From positions 248,001 through 312,000 of the forward strand of contig NZ_CP080531.1 of the NCBI RefSeq assembly GCF_024746835.1: 64,000 nucleotides of DNA. The letters run 5' to 3'. The notes under the pieces were generated by a model, which worked only from the letters and a program-made list of their open reading frames with translations, searched no databases and had not been told where the DNA came from. Shown here piece by piece: positions 19,119 through 27,738 of this stretch. Within the stretch, counting starts at the first letter, position 1. Every line of letters begins with the position of its first letter. The position numbers were made by a program, and so were the translations under genes. This DNA is from Mesorhizobium sp. AR02. Its GTDB lineage: Bacteria; Pseudomonadota; Alphaproteobacteria; Rhizobiales; Rhizobiaceae.

Positions 19119-20972
19119 TCATTTGCCGATCTTGGAAATAATTTCTGCAACTCGAGAGTCGAAGGCCTTCTTCCCTCGCCGCGGAGCTTGCACACGTTCT
19201 ACCTTTGCTTGTTCATCTATCACTCTGGAAGCCGCTTGCGGGCTCGGTGAGTGGCCGAGAGAAAATAGAAGGACGCGCCTTTCAAGCGCCGGGAAAGGCG
19301 ACACAAGAACTCTAATCGACACCTTGGCCCAATGATGTCGCCTGGCGAACGATAGCAAAACTAGAGCAAGCGCGCGAACGGTGGCACGCGGCGATGCTTG
19401 TATCGCGAGACTTTGGTGCAGATCGAGCCGTCTTCTGATAAGGCCTCCAAATTGGCGATAGGATCGTGTCATTCTCCAGGAGCGGCTTGCGTGTATGTCG
19501 CGAAGTTCTCGAGAGGTGCGGTCAGCGATGGTCCACCATTCGTGACACTTTTGCTTCCAAATCTGCTGATTTCGCTCGGAAATAGCTAGGCGGTCTCGAA
19601 GGGCTTTATCACCTGCCTCAATCACTTCCGCTCGACCAATGGCGGAACGTAATTCCGCCTGCCAAGACTTCCTCTCGGCGTCGAAGATATCGATCAGTTT
19701 TGCTAATGCATTTCGGTCGCGCTCTGCCTGTGCGTGCATCCTCTCCGCCTCACGGGCCGCCATGCTGGTCGCCTCGTTTGCCTTTCGCTCTGCGGCAAGG
19801 CGATTTACCAGTTCGGCTTTTGCGCGTTCGGCTTCCATCGTCCTCTGGCCGAGGCTAACAAGCTCCGATTGCTGAGCAGCACCCTTGGCGTTCAGATCAC
19901 GAAGAGCGGCGGCCTCTCTATTTTCCATGCGGATTAGAACATCTCGAAGACGTCTGGTCTCGACCGAGAATCGTTTCGTTCTCGATCGACCTTCCAATGA
20001 AGGAGCATTCTCTTCACGAAGCCGCTGGATGTAGGCAATTCGGTCAGCGTCGTGGCCTGTTTCTTCGAGCCATTTCAGCACGCGCCGCTCAAGTGGGTCG
20101 AAAAAAGCCGCGTCACCACTGTCATAAGGTGCCTGAGCCACACTGCAGTCTGAAAGGTCGACTCCTTCTATTCCGAAGCGTTTAAGATTGTCCAGAATTT
20201 CGGAGCGATAGTCGGAGCTTTCTGAAAGCTGGTCAATGTTTATTAAGAGGTCAGCCGCTTGCCCTGCTTCAATCATCGACAGCATATATATCGTAAAATA
20301 CGTAAGATAGCTTGCCTCCGCGGAAGGTCTACGAGTTTTATAAAATGATAACTGTTCATAAATACTTGATTTACTGCAGTTTTCAAACCTTATATTCTCC
20401 TTTAGAATAGAAATAATCCTGTGGTGACTTGGAGCATTTAAAATAAGTTGGTGCACCGTATCGAAATAGTCAGTCGCTTTCAGGGACCACCACTGATCCC
20501 AAGAGTTGCGCCAGAGGAAAACATGAGATCCGCCAAGCTGCTCTTTCAAGAGTGTCATCCGCATGGCTGTTCGGCACTCCTGAATGATCGGTCGCTTTGG
20601 AGCTGCTTCGATTATCGCCTTAAGATAGGCTGATGTTGCGCTTGTAGCGGTCCCGCCGAAATAATCAGCATAGATTATCTCTGGGGAGATGACGTCTTTC
20701 CATGCAGAATGGATATCATAAAGCTCCTGGAAATATGGCTTTTCAAGTTGAGGGTGGCGCGCGGATCGCTGAGCTGAGCCCGAGCCTTCAAAGGTCAATA
20801 GAATGCCAGGACTATTGCGCGCATAAAAAGAGATTTCATGTATAGGTTCTTGAAAGCAAGTATAGTATGGCGATCCGTCATGCGCAGCGCGCCTAAAAGC
20901 ATGAAAGAGATAGGTGCTTCCGCTTCTATGGAGCGAATGGATGAAAAATGGATTATATTCGAATTTACTCAT
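19119..20972 (-). CDS. Sulfotransferase-like protein with long C-terminal coiled coil
   Basis: A 617-residue protein. Residues 1-330 look like a PAPS-dependent sulfotransferase: FFIHSLHRSGSTYLFHAFRR near residue 9 is the 5'-phosphosulfate-binding RSGS loop, and RNSWDQWWSL resembles the 3'-phosphate R/S region. Residues about 330-510 are rich in Ala, Glu, Arg and Lys with heptad character, predicting a long coiled coil; a basic C-terminal tail follows. The ATG at 20972 overlaps the wzt stop by 8 bp, so it is coupled to the export cassette. AT-rich composition matches the downstream glycosyltransferase. Acceptor unknown; a structural role for the coiled coil is inferred. Confidence 0.75.
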   Translation of the reverse strand: MSKFEYNPFFIHSLHRSGSTYLFHAFRRAAHDGSPYYTCFQEPIHEISFYARNSPGILLTFEGSGSAQRSARHPQLEKPYFQELYDIHSAWKDVISPEIIYADYFGGTATSATSAYLKAIIEAAPKRPIIQECRTAMRMTLLKEQLGGSHVFLWRNSWDQWWSLKATDYFDTVHQLILNAPSHHRIISILKENIRFENCSKSSIYEQLSFYKTRRPSAEASYLTYFTIYMLSMIEAGQAADLLINIDQLSESSDYRSEILDNLKRFGIEGVDLSDCSVAQAPYDSGDAAFFDPLERRVLKWLEETGHDADRIAYIQRLREENAPSLEGRSRTKRFSVETRRLRDVLIRMENREAAALRDLNAKGAAQQSELVSLGQRTMEAERAKAELVNRLAAERKANEATSMAAREAERMHAQAERDRNALAKLIDIFDAERKSWQAELRSAIGRAEVIEAGDKALRDRLAISERNQQIWKQKCHEWWTIADRTSRELRDIHASRSWRMTRSYRQFGGLIRRRLDLHQSLAIQASPRATVRALALVLLSFARRHHWAKVSIRVLVSPFPALERRVLLFSLGHSPSPQAASRVIDEQAKVERVQAPRRGKKAFDSRVAEIISKIGK

Positions 20973-21723
20973 GAGGCGATTCCAAACCGAAGTAGGCCGG
21001 GAGAATTTCCTTCGCAGGCCCGTCCATCCGCACACGACCATGTTCCATCCACAGGATGCGGTTGCAATTCTTTCGAAGCAGCTCGCGTGAGTGGCTGGCA
21101 AGCACAAGTATCTTGGTCGTCTCCACGATCTCGCGCAGCCGCCTGTCGGCCTTGTGCTTGAAGTCCTCGTCGCCGGTCGAAAGCCATTCGTCCATGACCA
21201 GGATTTCCGGCCTGATCGCCGTCGATGTCGAGAACGCCAGGCGAAGCTGCATGCCCGACGAGTAGGTCCGGAACGGCATGTCCAGAAAATCGCCCAGTCC
21301 GGTGAACTCGGCGATGCCATCGAATTGCTCGCGCAATTCGTTCGGCCGCATGCCCATCATCGCCGCGCGCAGCCTGATGTTCTCGCGGCCCGTCGCTTCC
21401 GGGTCGATGCCCAGGGAGATGTTGATAAGCGATACGCATTCGCCTTGGATTGCCGCCGAGCCGCTCGTCGGCTTGTAGATGCCCGACAGCACGCGCAGCA
21501 GTGTCGTCTTGCCGGAACCGTTGTGGCCGACGAGGCCGATCCGGTCCCCCTCATTCACGGCAAAGCTCACATCCTCCAGTCCGCGCACGATGACATGACC
21601 ATCGACCCGACGGTCGATCGCGCCGCCTGTGGCGACGCTCAGCACCCTGTTCTTGAGCGAGCGGCTTGCCGCGTTGAAGACCGGAAATTCGACCGAGACG
21701 CCGGCCAGTATGACGGAAGCCAT
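20965..21723 (-). CDS. wzt: Polysaccharide ABC transporter ATP-binding protein Wzt, copy 1
   Basis: A 252-residue ABC ATPase with Walker A GHNGSGKT (66-73), signature YSSGMQ (154-159), Walker B ILVMDE (174-179) and H-loop H211. N-terminal VSVEFPVFNAASRSLKNR is typical of Wzt/KpsT/TagH glycan exporters. It ends soon after the ATPase fold, so it has no C-terminal carbohydrate-binding domain of the kind that recognises capped O-antigen. Its start lies 8 bp after the wzm stop. Residues 1-246 differ from copy 2 (34018-34758) at nine positions by direct comparison; copy 1 has six extra residues, LESPHE. Confidence 0.93.
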   Translation of the reverse strand: MASVILAGVSVEFPVFNAASRSLKNRVLSVATGGAIDRRVDGHVIVRGLEDVSFAVNEGDRIGLVGHNGSGKTTLLRVLSGIYKPTSGSAAIQGECVSLINISLGIDPEATGRENIRLRAAMMGMRPNELREQFDGIAEFTGLGDFLDMPFRTYSSGMQLRLAFSTSTAIRPEILVMDEWLSTGDEDFKHKADRRLREIVETTKILVLASHSRELLRKNCNRILWMEHGRVRMDGPAKEILPAYFGLESPHE

Positions 21724-22609
21724 AGCGATTCTCAAAGCCAATAGGGGATGCGATGACGATAACGGCCGAACAGCAACAGAGCGACCGTCCAGCCAACGAT
21801 CGCAAACACGATGCAGGCCATCCAGCTCGTCGCGGACGGGAGCTCGCCCAGCAGCGGATCGCGCACGACACTGATGAGATGGTAGAAGGGATTGAGGTCC
21901 AGCAACAGCCGCGAAATGCCCTCGGGCAGCGTTCGGGCCATCCACATCACCGGGGTCAGGTACATGATGACCTGCAGGAGATTCTGCATCACCTGCGTCA
22001 TGTCGCGGTAGCGTGCGCACAGCACACCCAAAATGAGCATGATCCAGAGCAGATTGAGCGACAAAATGACAAAGCCGGGCAGCGCCAGGACAACGTGCCA
22101 TGTAGGCATGCGCCCGACGGCCAGCAGAACGAGCGGGTAAATGAGAATGTTGTGACCGAGAATGATGGCGTTGCGGTAGAGCGTCCGCAGCACGTGCGTG
22201 AACAAGGGCATACGCACCTGGAGGATGATGCCTTCAGCACCGACAAAGGTCGTGCATCCCTCGTTGATGGCCGAGGCGATGTAACCCCAGAAGATCAGAC
22301 TGACGCAAATGTAGGGGAGAAACTCCTGCATCGGCGTGCGAAAGAGGGTGCCAAAGACGAAGCCGAGCGCGCCGATCAGCACACCCATGTTGATGGTCAG
22401 CCAAAACGCTCCGACCCGCGAGCGCCGGTAGCGCTGGGCCACGTCCTGCCAACTGAACGTCGTCGCCAGGTGGTGTTTCTTCAGCGCGGCTCTTATGTCG
22501 GCGAAGGCCTCTGCGAGGACGCCTGTCTTAGTCGGCAGCATATGTCCCGATCATGTGTTCTGCCCAAGCCCGGCTGTGCGATACATTATTGCCCCGGCGA
22601 CATCAAGTT
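20985..22609 (-). repeat. Direct repeat, copy 1 of the wzm-wzt cassette (about 1.6 kb)
   Basis: The DNA aligns with 34020-35663 in the same orientation, from inside the last wzt codons through wzm and about 70 bp beyond the wzm start. Most of it is nearly identical; 22110-22300 is much more different. Small indels lie in the leader just upstream of wzm. The homology upstream of wzm ends in codons of a vanished sulfotransferase. Confidence 0.93.
21732..22541 (-). CDS. wzm: Polysaccharide ABC transporter permease Wzm, copy 1
   Basis: A 269-residue ABC-2 type permease. The N-terminal amphipathic stretch DIRAALKKHHLATTFSWQDV and RYRRSRVGAFW lead into six hydrophobic segments, with LNPFYHLISVVRDPLLGE near residues 215-232 typical of Wzm/KpsM/RfbA proteins. 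With Wzt it moves lipid-linked polysaccharide across the inner membrane. It differs from copy 2 at nine residues, eight of them between about 87 and 150. The gene runs divergently from a GT4 gene. Confidence 0.93.
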   Translation of the reverse strand: MLPTKTGVLAEAFADIRAALKKHHLATTFSWQDVAQRYRRSRVGAFWLTINMGVLIGALGFVFGTLFRTPMQEFLPYICVSLIFWGYIASAINEGCTTFVGAEGIILQVRMPLFTHVLRTLYRNAIILGHNILIYPLVLLAVGRMPTWHVVLALPGFVILSLNLLWIMLILGVLCARYRDMTQVMQNLLQVIMYLTPVMWMARTLPEGISRLLLDLNPFYHLISVVRDPLLGELPSATSWMACIVFAIVGWTVALLLFGRYRHRIPYWL

Positions 22610-22624
22610 GATGAACCGTCTTTG
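22586..22624 (-). pseudogene. Fossil 3' end of a sulfotransferase gene upstream of wzm copy 1
   Basis: On the minus strand 22609-22586 encodes N-L-M-S-P-G-Q-stop, the exact ending of the sulfotransferase at 35640-36344 beside wzm copy 2. Upstream the copies diverge, and in this frame a stop codon occurs at 22625-22627. It is the remnant left by duplication or replacement, not a gene. The remaining gap to 22907 holds no recognisable gene and should contain the promoters of wzm copy 1 and the divergent GT4 gene. Confidence 0.75.
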
Positions 22625-22907
22625 TCAAACTCATCGAGCAAAGCACGAGCCACAACAAAATCTCACGGCGCAGGCCTTCTAATGAGATCCGTTGGGACGA
22701 CGAACGGCCGCCGCATCGTCTCATCATGTCGGCACTATTCCCGGCTCACGAGCTCGCGCTCGTCGCAGGCGATGTTGCAATGGAGTTCGACTCTGCTATG
22801 CGGAAGGGAGCGCCGGGCTCATGAAAAGTCGGGATCAAGGCCCAAACCTGATATCGCGGCGAAATGCTTGCTGCCGCCGCATACAGTTCAGTGTACCCAG
22901 ATCGTAG

Positions 22908-24026
22908 ATGAAAATCGGAATCGACGCACGCAACCTTGTGCCTGGCCTCACGGGTATCGGAAGATACGTCGTCGAGATGACGCGGGCGCTGGTCGCAGCC
23001 GGACACCGACCAATTCTCTATCTGCCCGAGTCGCCGGCCAACGGCCTTGGTGAGCTCGTTGGAGCCGATATGCGCGTGGCGGCTTTCCCAGGCGCTGCCG
23101 CTCGCATGATCTGGTCGCAAACGGCACTGCCACGCGCAGCGGCCAACGACGCGGTCGATGTCTTTTGGGGGCCGGCGCACCGGCTTCCCTTCCGTTTGCC
23201 GGCGCCGATGCCGCGGGTGGTCACAATTCATGACCTGGTTTGGGCCTATGCGCCCGAAACCATGCGTTGGCAGACATGGGGCGCGGAGCGCGCCTTTGTG
23301 GGCGCAGCAGTGCGCCGGGCTGATGCAATCGTCGTGGACTCGAATTCAACGGAGGGGGCGCTCCGGGAGAGGTACCCCAGCCTGGAAGCCCCAGTGACAA
23401 CGATCTATCCCGGCTACACCCACCTTGTGCCGGGCGACATTGCCGCCGTGCGCACGCGTTTTGGAATCGACCGGCCCTATCTGCTGTTTGTAGGGACCCT
23501 TGAGCCGCGCAAGAATCTCGTTCGCCTTTTGCAGGCCTGGGCCAGCCTCGGCCCGCAGGTCCGTTCCGGACATCTGCTGGTTATCGCTGGTGGGCAGGGT
23601 TGGCACCTCGGCGATCTCCGATCTCGCCTGGCGGATCTCGGCATTTCCGACCAAGTGCGGCTCACCGGGTACCTGGATGACACCGATCTGGCATCGCTCT
23701 ATGCTGGAGCTCGGGCGCTTACGATGCCGTCGCTCTATGAAGGGTTCGGCTTTCCCATTCTGGAGGCAAACGGTTTTGGGGTACCGGTTCTGACCTCCAA
23801 CGTCTCTTCAATGCCTGAAGTTGCCGGCGAAGGCGCCTTGCTGGTCGATCCGCTGTCAGTCCGCGATCTCACCGCAAAGCTGCATCAACTGCTTACTGAC
23901 GATCGCGACCTTGCACAACGAGCCGCGACCGCCAAGGCCAATGCGGCGCGTTTCGACTGGCATCTCAGCGCAAAGCGTTTGATCGAGGTTTTCGATCAAG
24001 CCATTGCCAAGCGGAAAAGCCGCTGA
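22908..24026 (+). CDS. GT4-family glycosyltransferase (mannosyl/rhamnosyl-type)
   Basis: A 372-residue GT-B enzyme: MKIGIDARNLVPGLTGIGRY at the N-terminus (acceptor-side G loop), FVGTLEPRKNLVRLLQAW in the middle, and PSLYEGFGFPILEANGFG (E-x7-E) in the C-terminal domain. This layout is common among enzymes that add mannose or rhamnose from GDP- or dTDP-sugars, both of which the locus can make. It opens a same-strand run of four glycosyltransferase genes ending at 28875. The next start lies one base after its stop. Confidence 0.9.
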   Translation: MKIGIDARNLVPGLTGIGRYVVEMTRALVAAGHRPILYLPESPANGLGELVGADMRVAAFPGAAARMIWSQTALPRAAANDAVDVFWGPAHRLPFRLPAPMPRVVTIHDLVWAYAPETMRWQTWGAERAFVGAAVRRADAIVVDSNSTEGALRERYPSLEAPVTTIYPGYTHLVPGDIAAVRTRFGIDRPYLLFVGTLEPRKNLVRLLQAWASLGPQVRSGHLLVIAGGQGWHLGDLRSRLADLGISDQVRLTGYLDDTDLASLYAGARALTMPSLYEGFGFPILEANGFGVPVLTSNVSSMPEVAGEGALLVDPLSVRDLTAKLHQLLTDDRDLAQRAATAKANAARFDWHLSAKRLIEVFDQAIAKRKSR

Positions 24027-24027
24027 C

Positions 24028-25143
24028 ATGCGCGTCCTCCACTTTTTCAAGACATACTGGCCTGACACGTTCGGCGGCATGGAACGAGCAATCCATGCAA
24101 TCGCCTGTGGAACGTCGAAACTGGGCGTTGAGCCAACGGTGCTTTCACTGAGCCGCAAGCCGCAGGAGAACAGCGTCTTCTTCGACGGGCATTGGGCCTA
24201 CAAGGCACAGCTCGATCTGGAGATCGCTTCGACGGGCTTTTCGCTGGGCGCCTTCAAGCGCTTCGGCGAACTGGCTGCGCAAGCCGATGTCATTCACTAT
24301 CACTTCCCCTGGCCGTTCATGGACCTGGTTCATTTCGGCATGCGGGTGCGCAAGCCAACCGTGGTCACCTATCAGTCTGATATAGTCAAGCAGAGCACGC
24401 TGCTGCAGGTCTATCGTCCGCTGATGCATCTCTTCCTCAACAGCGTTGACCGCATTGTCGTGGCCTCGCCCAATTATCTGGAGACGAGCGCTGTCCTGCG
24501 AGGACAGCGTGCCAAGACAATCGTCATTCCGAACGGCCTGGACGCGAACGATTATCCGGCCCCCACCGAAGCACGGCTGCAACAATGGCGCGCGCGGTTT
24601 CCCGGCAAATTTTTCCTGTTCACCGGTGTGCTGCGTTATTACAAGGGCCTGCATGTCTTGATCGAGGCGGCGCGCCTGAGCGGCTATCCGGTCGTTATCG
24701 TCGGTTCAGGTCCGATGGAACAGGAGTTGCGCGCACAAGCCGACGCAAGCCGGTTGTCGAATGTGCATTTTGTCGGCGCGCTGGAAGAACAGGACAAGAT
24801 CGCGCTTCTGACCCTGTGCAGCGTGGTCGTCTTCCCATCCCATCTGCGCTCGGAAGCTTTCGGATTGTCTCTTGTCGAGGCAGCGATGTTCGGCAAACCG
24901 ATGATCTCCTGCGAGATCGGCACCGGCACAAGCTTCATCAACCTGGACAAGGTGACGGGATTGGTCGTCCCACCCGCTGATGCGCCGGCCTTGGCCGCAG
25001 CCATGGCGCAGATGTGGATGGACGCGGACATGGCTCAACGCTTCGGGGAAAATGCGGCAGAGCGATATTGGAGCTTGTTCACGTCTGAGAAAATGGCGAT
25101 CTCCTATACGAAGCTCTACCAGGATCTCGTCGGAAATATCTAA
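24028..25143 (+). CDS. GT4-family glycosyltransferase
   Basis: A 371-residue GT-B enzyme. The N-terminus MRVLHFFKTYWPDTFGGME is the WecA/WbaZ-like acceptor loop; FTGVLRYYKGLHVLIEAA and HLRSEAFGLSLVEAAMFG (the E-x7-E region) lie in the donor domain. The ATG at 24028 comes one base after the upstream stop (TGA-C-ATG), so it is translationally coupled. Donor unknown; mannose-type sugars are plausible from the neighbourhood. Confidence 0.9.
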   Translation: MRVLHFFKTYWPDTFGGMERAIHAIACGTSKLGVEPTVLSLSRKPQENSVFFDGHWAYKAQLDLEIASTGFSLGAFKRFGELAAQADVIHYHFPWPFMDLVHFGMRVRKPTVVTYQSDIVKQSTLLQVYRPLMHLFLNSVDRIVVASPNYLETSAVLRGQRAKTIVIPNGLDANDYPAPTEARLQQWRARFPGKFFLFTGVLRYYKGLHVLIEAARLSGYPVVIVGSGPMEQELRAQADASRLSNVHFVGALEEQDKIALLTLCSVVVFPSHLRSEAFGLSLVEAAMFGKPMISCEIGTGTSFINLDKVTGLVVPPADAPALAAAMAQMWMDADMAQRFGENAAERYWSLFTSEKMAISYTKLYQDLVGNI

Positions 25144-25321
25144 TATTTCTTCGGCTGCAGGAAATAAATCTTACGTTACCGAGCTTCTCATACCACGAGA
25201 GTGAAGCGATAGCCAAGACCCCCTTGGCCGTTATATTAATCGAAACTAATTATCGAATCGATTCCCGGACGGCCTCTTCCCATGGGCGCGATATTCCGGT
25301 CCTTTTCGCTTGTCATTTTCC

Positions 25322-25354
25322 GTTTGCAGCGAGTAGTTTCTGTTTGCAGCGAGT
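25322..25354 (+). repeat. 13-bp direct repeat at 20-bp spacing upstream of a glycosyltransferase
   Basis: GTTTGCAGCGAGT occurs at 25322-25334 and again at 25342-25354, exactly 20 bp (about two helical turns) apart and 22 bp before the ATG at 25376. It sits in the 232-bp gap 25144-25375, the only sizeable break in the run of four GT4 genes. Binding of a regulator is possible; chance duplication is not excluded. Confidence 0.35.
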
Positions 25355-25375
25355 TGGAAGTGGGCAACGGCGGCG

Positions 25376-27700
25376 ATGGGCTACGGCATGGACAATTGCG
25401 AAATTGTATTCGATTTGAGATGCCTGCAAGACCCGTCTTACAAGGATCGCGGTGTCGGCAAGCTGTCGGCGAATCTGGTCAGGGCTGTCGGCCGCCTTCG
25501 CGAAAGAATTGGAGTATCGACCCTCGGGTTGGTTGATCCCGCCTTGCCGCCGCTCGAGGATCGTTTCCTTCATCTCGTCGATCGGGCTCGCAGCAATGCC
25601 TATCTGGGCGTCAAGGAATGTTCGACCGTGTTCTTCGAACTGTCCCCCATGACCCATGATCCGTTCTTCCTGGGTCGCATCGTGAACGACCCGGATATTC
25701 TCAAGCTCGCGATTGTCTACGACTTCATCCCACTCATGAAGCCGGAACGTTACCTGCCAACGGCTTCCAATCGCCTCGACTATCACACCCAGCTGATTTG
25801 GCTTTCCCGCTACGATCATTTCTTTCCCATCTCGCAGCATACATCCGACGAGCTCCGGCGCATTCTCGACGTAAATCCGATGCGCATTATGAAGACCGGG
25901 GCGCCGATAGACAGCGCGTTCGAGCGCGCCGACACTTCCGGGCGGCGGCAAAGATTTTCCGAGCGCTATGTTCTTGCCTGTGGCGGAGCCGAACCTCGAA
26001 AGAATGTCGAGTGCCCTATCCTCGCCCATGCCGGAAGCGCCGTGATGCAAGACGCCGGCATTCGGCTCGTTGTCACTGGGAACTACCCACCGGTTTGGCA
26101 GGCAATCCTGCGCGATCTGCACACCGCCAATGGCGGCAGGCCCGAGCTTCTCATTTTCCCTGGTTTTGTCGACGAAGATGAACTCGTATCGATCTACCGC
26201 GGCGCGCTTTGCACGATCGTTGCAACGTACATGGAGGGATTCTCGATTCCGGTCGTCGAGGCAATGGCGGCCGGCTCACCGGTAATCGCATCTTCCATCC
26301 CTGCTCACAAGGAACTGATCGGGCGTGACGATTTGATGTTTTCTCCAGATAGCGCGGAGGAACTCACAAAGAGACTCGAAGCGATTATCGTCGATCAGGC
26401 GGGGCGCACCGAGATCATCCGGGATCAGTCGACACGGTGGCAGCGGTTTCGGGCCGACAAAATCGCGGATGAATTCTGGGCGACGGTGGGCGATTTGGTT
26501 ACGCGTCGTCAGCCGAAGCGCACCGGCATCCTCAGGGGTGCGCGACCACGAATTGCATTCCTCAGCCCGATGCCGCCTGACCAGTCCGGGGTTGCGGACT
26601 ATTCCGCCGCAACAATCAGGGAACTCGGCAAGCTGGCCGATGTCCACGTATTCTCAAAACATGCGCTTGGGACCACACCTGACGGCGCGGCATCGGTGCA
26701 GCAGATCACCATCCTTCCCTGCCTGTCTTCGGGCTTTGATCGCGTGGTTGGGGTGGTAGGGAATTCACATTTTCACCTGGAGGTGTTCCAGTTGCTTGAA
26801 CGCTATGGCGGCGCTTGCATCGAGCACGACAATCGCCTCCTCGGCTTCTACGGAAGTCTCCTGGGTTCGGCGCGCGCCTGCGCGGTTGCGGAACGCGAGC
26901 TCGGGCGATCTGTAACCGAGGACGAAATCATTTCTTGGCTGCAGGATGAGTCAAGGCTGCGGGCAACGTTTCTCGGGGAAATCGCCGAATGGGCTTCGCC
27001 GATGTTCGTCCACTCGCGGGTGACGGCCCGGATTGTTCAAGAGCGTTTTTCCAAGACGGCGGTCTACCTACCTTTTTCCATCTATCGGCAATGGGAGAGT
27101 GATCCGACCGATCAAAGGTTGAAATCGGCAGCCAGACAGAGTCTCGGCATCGCCGCAAAAGAATTCGCAATCGTCTCTCTTGGTTTTGTTCACTCCACGA
27201 AAGCGGTCGAAGAGTGCATTTGGGCTGTTGACCTCATGCGAAGCTGGAACATTCCGGTAAAACTATATTTTGTTGGCGAGCTTACAGGAGATGAAGGGCC
27301 TTTCAAGGATATGGTCTCCCAGCTCGGCTTGACAGATCATGTAGTGTTTTCATCGAGCTTTATCCGTGAGACACAATATCGAGACTATTTGCTCGCGGCT
27401 GATGCAGCGGTTCAGTTGAGAACCCATCGCTTCGGAGGCTTGTCCGGCGCACTGCTCGACTGCATCACCGTTGGGCTGCCCACCGTTACAAACGAGGACT
27501 TGGCTATGGCGATGGAGGCTCCGACATACGTCGCTACCGTGCCAGATCAACCGAGCCCGGTTCTCATCGCGGAAGCGCTGGCCGGGATCAGCCAGGCAGG
27601 CGTCAACCGGTCTCAATTCGATGAGGAGCGACGACGCTATTGCGAAGTTCGTAGTTTCAAGAACTACGCACGGCTGCTGTGCGAGGGGCTTGGATTCTGA
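25376..27700 (+). CDS. Two-domain GT4-family glycosyltransferase
   Basis: A 774-residue protein. Module 1 (about 1-385) has an IVFDLRCLQDPSYKDRGVG acceptor loop, ACGGAEPRKNVECPI and TYMEGFSIPVVEAMAAG (E-x7-E). Module 2 (about 395-774) starts RIAFLSPMPPDQSGVADYS, has FVHSTKAVEECI and a weaker C-terminal donor site around RTHRFGGLSGALLDC. Architecture matches the double GT4 protein at 16607-19096, though the sequences are not close. ATG 25388 is an alternative start four codons downstream. It probably adds two sugars of the repeat unit or backbone. Confidence 0.86.
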   Translation: MGYGMDNCEIVFDLRCLQDPSYKDRGVGKLSANLVRAVGRLRERIGVSTLGLVDPALPPLEDRFLHLVDRARSNAYLGVKECSTVFFELSPMTHDPFFLGRIVNDPDILKLAIVYDFIPLMKPERYLPTASNRLDYHTQLIWLSRYDHFFPISQHTSDELRRILDVNPMRIMKTGAPIDSAFERADTSGRRQRFSERYVLACGGAEPRKNVECPILAHAGSAVMQDAGIRLVVTGNYPPVWQAILRDLHTANGGRPELLIFPGFVDEDELVSIYRGALCTIVATYMEGFSIPVVEAMAAGSPVIASSIPAHKELIGRDDLMFSPDSAEELTKRLEAIIVDQAGRTEIIRDQSTRWQRFRADKIADEFWATVGDLVTRRQPKRTGILRGARPRIAFLSPMPPDQSGVADYSAATIRELGKLADVHVFSKHALGTTPDGAASVQQITILPCLSSGFDRVVGVVGNSHFHLEVFQLLERYGGACIEHDNRLLGFYGSLLGSARACAVAERELGRSVTEDEIISWLQDESRLRATFLGEIAEWASPMFVHSRVTARIVQERFSKTAVYLPFSIYRQWESDPTDQRLKSAARQSLGIAAKEFAIVSLGFVHSTKAVEECIWAVDLMRSWNIPVKLYFVGELTGDEGPFKDMVSQLGLTDHVVFSSSFIRETQYRDYLLAADAAVQLRTHRFGGLSGALLDCITVGLPTVTNEDLAMAMEAPTYVATVPDQPSPVLIAEALAGISQAGVNRSQFDEERRRYCEVRSFKNYARLLCEGLGF

Positions 27701-27738
27701 GGCTGTCGCCAATCGCCAAAGACCGTAAGAGAAGAGCA

